Source of the DNA: Saccharofermentans sp.
Lineage (GTDB): Bacteria; Bacillota; Clostridia; Saccharofermentanales; Saccharofermentanaceae
Reading direction: 5' to 3'
Length of the DNA: 34,455 nt
Assembly (NCBI GenBank): GCA_024685385.1
Contig: JAIKVV010000003.1
Coordinates: 1 to 34,455 of the forward strand
Shown here: positions 32,166-34,455 of the stretch, in pieces
Layout of the letters: the number at the start of each line of letters is the position of its first letter
How positions within the stretch are numbered: the stretch's first letter is position 1
The notes under the pieces: generated by a model
Seen by the model: only the letters and a program-made list of their open reading frames with translations
Told to the model about the DNA's origin: nothing
The model's database searches: none
Made by a program: the position numbers and the translations under genes

Positions 32166-32468
32166 TCAGACTTCGTAATCAAAACTGCTCCTGATCTTAA
32201 CGAAAGGCCTTACCTTTACGTCAGCCACGGCAACATGCAGAGGGTTCACAGAATAAGCCTTAAGCGCATCGGCATCCTCGAAAAGAGAATCCAGCATGAC
32301 ATCTCCGGAGGAACTGTCGAGCTTATCGCAATTCACTCGGATCTCGACTATGCCGGGAACCTTGCCCATCAAGCCTTCGAGACCTTCCTTGATCCCTGCC
32401 TTGATCTTCTCTTTCTCACAGTCATTAAGCTCATCTTTAAGAGTCCAGACTATAACATGTCTTACCAT
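32166..32468 (-). CDS. Dabb-family (stress-responsive A/B barrel) protein
   Basis: 100 aa, a full single-domain length. GGAGG lies a few bases before the ATG. Family landmarks are MVRHVIVWTLKDEL at the start, the middle VPGIVEIRVN (about 36-45) and the C-terminal HVAVADVKVRPF (about 79-90). These small alpha+beta barrels form dimers, and some act as cyclases or binding proteins; the role here is unknown. It lies six to ten bases before the TraX-like gene. Confidence 0.85.
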   Translation of the reverse strand: MVRHVIVWTLKDELNDCEKEKIKAGIKEGLEGLMGKVPGIVEIRVNCDKLDSSSGDVMLDSLFEDADALKAYSVNPLHVAVADVKVRPFVKIRSSFDYEV

Positions 32469-32502
32469 ACATACACCTCCGATAAAAACCTTACAAGGAT
32501 AA

Positions 32503-33597
32503 TTATACCTTTTTGATCTTATTGCTTTTATTTTTTGTTCCCATAAGGAAACAAAGGAAAGGTATCTTCAAACTGATCTCAGAACAGATCATGGTAACGA
32601 TAAATGCCGGGATAATGGGAAGCAGATACAATAAAGCTGCATTGTTGCCTAAGAAACCCTCGAACCAGCATTGGAATAAAACGATCCAAATGAAATGGAA
32701 GCTGAAATAAGGGAAGGATCTTTGAGACATGTATGCAGTTAATCTGTTATCAAAATCAAGAGAGTTCTTTCCGATCCCGATCAAAGCCAGGATCATGAAC
32801 CATTCTTCGAATGCTTTGGCAATGACATTAAGCAACCCGAAATCGATCCCTGACCAGATAAACATATACACATTTAAGATCCCTGCAACAAGGGCAACGG
32901 CAAGAGATAAATACCTGTACTTCTTTATCTTTTCTATCACGATGTCGTTGCTTAAAACAAAATAGCCGATAAGGAAGATATAAAGATATTCCGCGAAGCT
33001 CTTTCCGCCTACGACCAAAAGCTCATAAAGCAAGGGCAAAGGGATCACCATGAGACAAAGCGCCCAGAAGGGGATTTTCCCGATATCCTTTTGCTTCTTT
33101 ACGATCTTCTTCGTCACTGCAATGATGCCGGCACTTACAAGCGAGATGATGAACAGAAAGTATAAAAACCAGAATTGGCCGACGCCAAAGCCACCGTCAA
33201 AGCCCGATAAATCCGTCCACTTAGTAAAGAATACGATATAGTGTTCGAAGAAGCCTCCGGTATAACCCAAATTGTTAATGTCACCGATATATGCAAGGAT
33301 CGGGCAGAAAAAGAGCGTTCCGAAAACAAAGGGAACCATGAGCCTCTTTACTCTCTCCAGGACATACTGTCCGTAACTTCTTTTCTCAAGAGCATACTTC
33401 GTGCTGATACCGGCCAGAAGGAAGAGCAAGGGCATAAAGAAAGGACTGAAAAATACAATGAAACTGCTGACCGCTCTATTAGGCTCAAAGCAGACATAAT
33501 TTAATTCTCCCCAGCAGTTAAAAGACTGCGCTGCGTGATATGGTATCAGCAGGAAAACATCCATCCATCTCAGATTGTCTATAAAATGTTTTCTCAC
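32503..33597 (-). CDS. Acyltransferase-3 family membrane protein
   Basis: I place the start at the GTG at 33597 (about 364 aa), with AAGGAG nine bases upstream. The frame is open to a TTG at 33669, but that stretch holds a -10 box and a hairpin, so it is leader. The N-terminus is the family signature: RKHFIDNLRWMDVFLLIPYH (the early His is catalytic in relatives). About ten membrane segments follow. Such enzymes O-acylate sugars of surface glycans, lipids or antibiotics. Substrate unknown; the GH114-like neighbour suggests an exopolysaccharide (inference). Confidence 0.83.
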   Translation of the reverse strand: MRKHFIDNLRWMDVFLLIPYHAAQSFNCWGELNYVCFEPNRAVSSFIVFFSPFFMPLLFLLAGISTKYALEKRSYGQYVLERVKRLMVPFVFGTLFFCPILAYIGDINNLGYTGGFFEHYIVFFTKWTDLSGFDGGFGVGQFWFLYFLFIISLVSAGIIAVTKKIVKKQKDIGKIPFWALCLMVIPLPLLYELLVVGGKSFAEYLYIFLIGYFVLSNDIVIEKIKKYRYLSLAVALVAGILNVYMFIWSGIDFGLLNVIAKAFEEWFMILALIGIGKNSLDFDNRLTAYMSQRSFPYFSFHFIWIVLFQCWFEGFLGNNAALLYLLPIIPAFIVTMICSEISLKIPFLCFLMGTKNKSNKIKKV

Positions 33598-33618
33598 AAA
33601 AACGAACTCCTTATCCAC

Positions 33619-33643
33619 ACCGGAAGTCTCACGATCTTCCGGT
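33619..33643 (-). promoter_or_regulatory. Hairpin in the acyltransferase leader
   Basis: ACCGGAAG (33619-33626) and CTTCCGGT (33636-33643) form a perfect 8-bp stem with a 9-base loop, ending about 10 bases before the AAGGAG ribosome site. No T-run follows, so it is not a simple terminator. It may affect translation or mRNA stability. Confidence 0.5.
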
Positions 33644-33668
33644 CCCGGGGATTTCCTCAGACCAGACA

Positions 33669-33677
33669 ATTATACCA
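33669..33677 (-). promoter_or_regulatory. Extended -10 promoter of the acyltransferase gene
   Basis: On the minus strand, TGG-TATAAT (33677-33669), about 70 bases before the GTG start and just after the GH114-like gene stop. No good -35 is seen. Confidence 0.45.
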
Positions 33678-33687
33678 TTGATGCCGA

Positions 33688-34455
33688 TCAATCCAGTTCA
33701 ACCGAATCGGAAACATAATAGCTGAAGCCTTTTGACTCACAGTATTCCTTGATCTCTGATATAAGCTCTTGATCTTTCGTATATTCAAGAAGATATATAT
33801 CGGCTCCCTTATCCGCATAGCGCTCGATGTAGTCTTTGAAATATTCATGGTCTTCAGGATCTGCTCTGCCGAATCCGTTCTTGTCCCATAATATCTTCGC
33901 GAAAACATTCTCCTGATTGATCCCGCTGATGACATCATCCCAGGAACCGCCTGTTTTGCAGTATGCATCAAGATATTTGTCGCCGCCGTTTATCAACACC
34001 TGTAAGCCTGTCTTTCTCATGGCTTTCATCATGTTTGTAAGACCGGTTAATATATCCTCTTTGGGGAAGTTATAATACACATCGCAGTTATCAACGAAAA
34101 GGCCGTCGATCCCCTTTGCAGTCAGATCAGGTATCAGTTCTTCTGTTATGAAAGCCTGCCAATTTGAATCGGATACATCTATCCATATCTCTTCATCCCA
34201 GTTCTCGTATCTGCCCAACTTCAGGGATCTGAAACGTTTATAGTAACTCCTGAAATCCTCCAGGGATCCTATATTGATATAACTTAAGACCTTATGTCCT
34301 TCACTTTTGAAGGACTCTATTTCATCTTTGTCATAATACTGTGCATCGATAACGACCGTATGGTAATCAGCCAGCTTATCAAGTTTGCCTTCAAAACTTA
34401 AGAAGACACCGTATTCATTCTTAAACGACTGCTTTTCAGTAGTCTCAGACAATTT
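33688..34455 (-). CDS. GH114-like TIM-barrel glycoside hydrolase, N-terminus cut by window edge
   Basis: At least 255 codons. The frame is open to base 34455: the codon before the TTG at 34452 is Lys, so the true start and probably a signal peptide lie outside. Landmarks of GH114 (endo-alpha-1,4-polygalactosaminidase) and its TM1410-type relatives are VVIDAQYYDKDEI (about 33-45), VLSYINIGSLEDFR (about 54-67), IDGLFVDNCDVY (about 114-125) and VLINGGD (about 151-157). The Asp in FVDNCD is a likely catalytic residue. Relatives cut galactosaminogalactan-type polymers. It lies 18 bases or more before the acyltransferase gene. Confidence 0.78.
   Translation of the reverse strand, partial: KLSETTEKQSFKNEYGVFLSFEGKLDKLADYHTVVIDAQYYDKDEIESFKSEGHKVLSYINIGSLEDFRSYYKRFRSLKLGRYENWDEEIWIDVSDSNWQAFITEELIPDLTAKGIDGLFVDNCDVYYNFPKEDILTGLTNMMKAMRKTGLQVLINGGDKYLDAYCKTGGSWDDVISGINQENVFAKILWDKNGFGRADPEDHEYFKDYIERYADKGADIYLLEYTKDQELISEIKEYCESKGFSYYVSDSVELD

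Overview
The window looks like chromosomal DNA from an anaerobic, Gram-positive, plant-fibre-degrading Clostridia (Bacillota), probably from rumen or gut. The signs are a tRNA-sensing T-box leader, lipobox (Cys) exported proteins, an SLH-type surface protein, a lipoprotein GH10 xylanase, a GH3 beta-glucosidase with swapped domains, XRE-cupin regulators and strong AGGAGG-type ribosome binding sites. I cannot name the genus. No tRNA, rRNA, IS element, prophage or CRISPR array was seen.

Layout. 1-3416 (minus): an S66 LD-carboxypeptidase lipoprotein followed by a large LRR/Ig-like/SLH surface protein that runs off the left edge. 3511-8057 (minus): a polyamine uptake operon, XRE-cupin regulator then potA-potB-potC-potD, with a good promoter, a candidate operator and a terminator. 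8060-8452: a gene-free stretch with two long inverted repeats and an array of four regularly spaced dyads (TTTCACCAA-N19-TTGGTGAAA), the most unexplained feature here. 8453-12481 (minus): surE, tcdA and the permuted GH3 enzyme. 12515-13153 (plus): a nitroreductase. 13162-14976 (minus): a membrane-anchored glycerophosphodiesterase.

15081-21192 (plus): a T-box leader controls an XRE-cupin-AMP-ligase fusion, followed closely by a membrane SpoIIE-type phosphatase, a CPA2 antiporter (start overlaps the previous stop) and a cyclase-family hydrolase. The T-box variable base and the stem I fold favour tRNA-Val as ligand. This suggests that the ligase activates a branched short-chain acid such as isobutyrate for amino-acid synthesis (inference).

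21186-25343: a Gfo/Idh oxidoreductase, an alpha/beta hydrolase, a bidirectional terminator and the xylanase. 25447-27638 (minus): a CrtI-like FAD oxidoreductase with its TetR regulator; its consensus promoter is bracketed by two matching palindromes. 27642-29580 (minus): a small operon with a membrane protein, two GNAT acetyltransferases and a DinB-like protein. 29614-34455 (minus): alpha/beta hydrolase, radical SAM, TraX-like, Dabb, acyltransferase-3 and a GH114-like protein cut by the right edge. The last group may modify surface glycans (inference).
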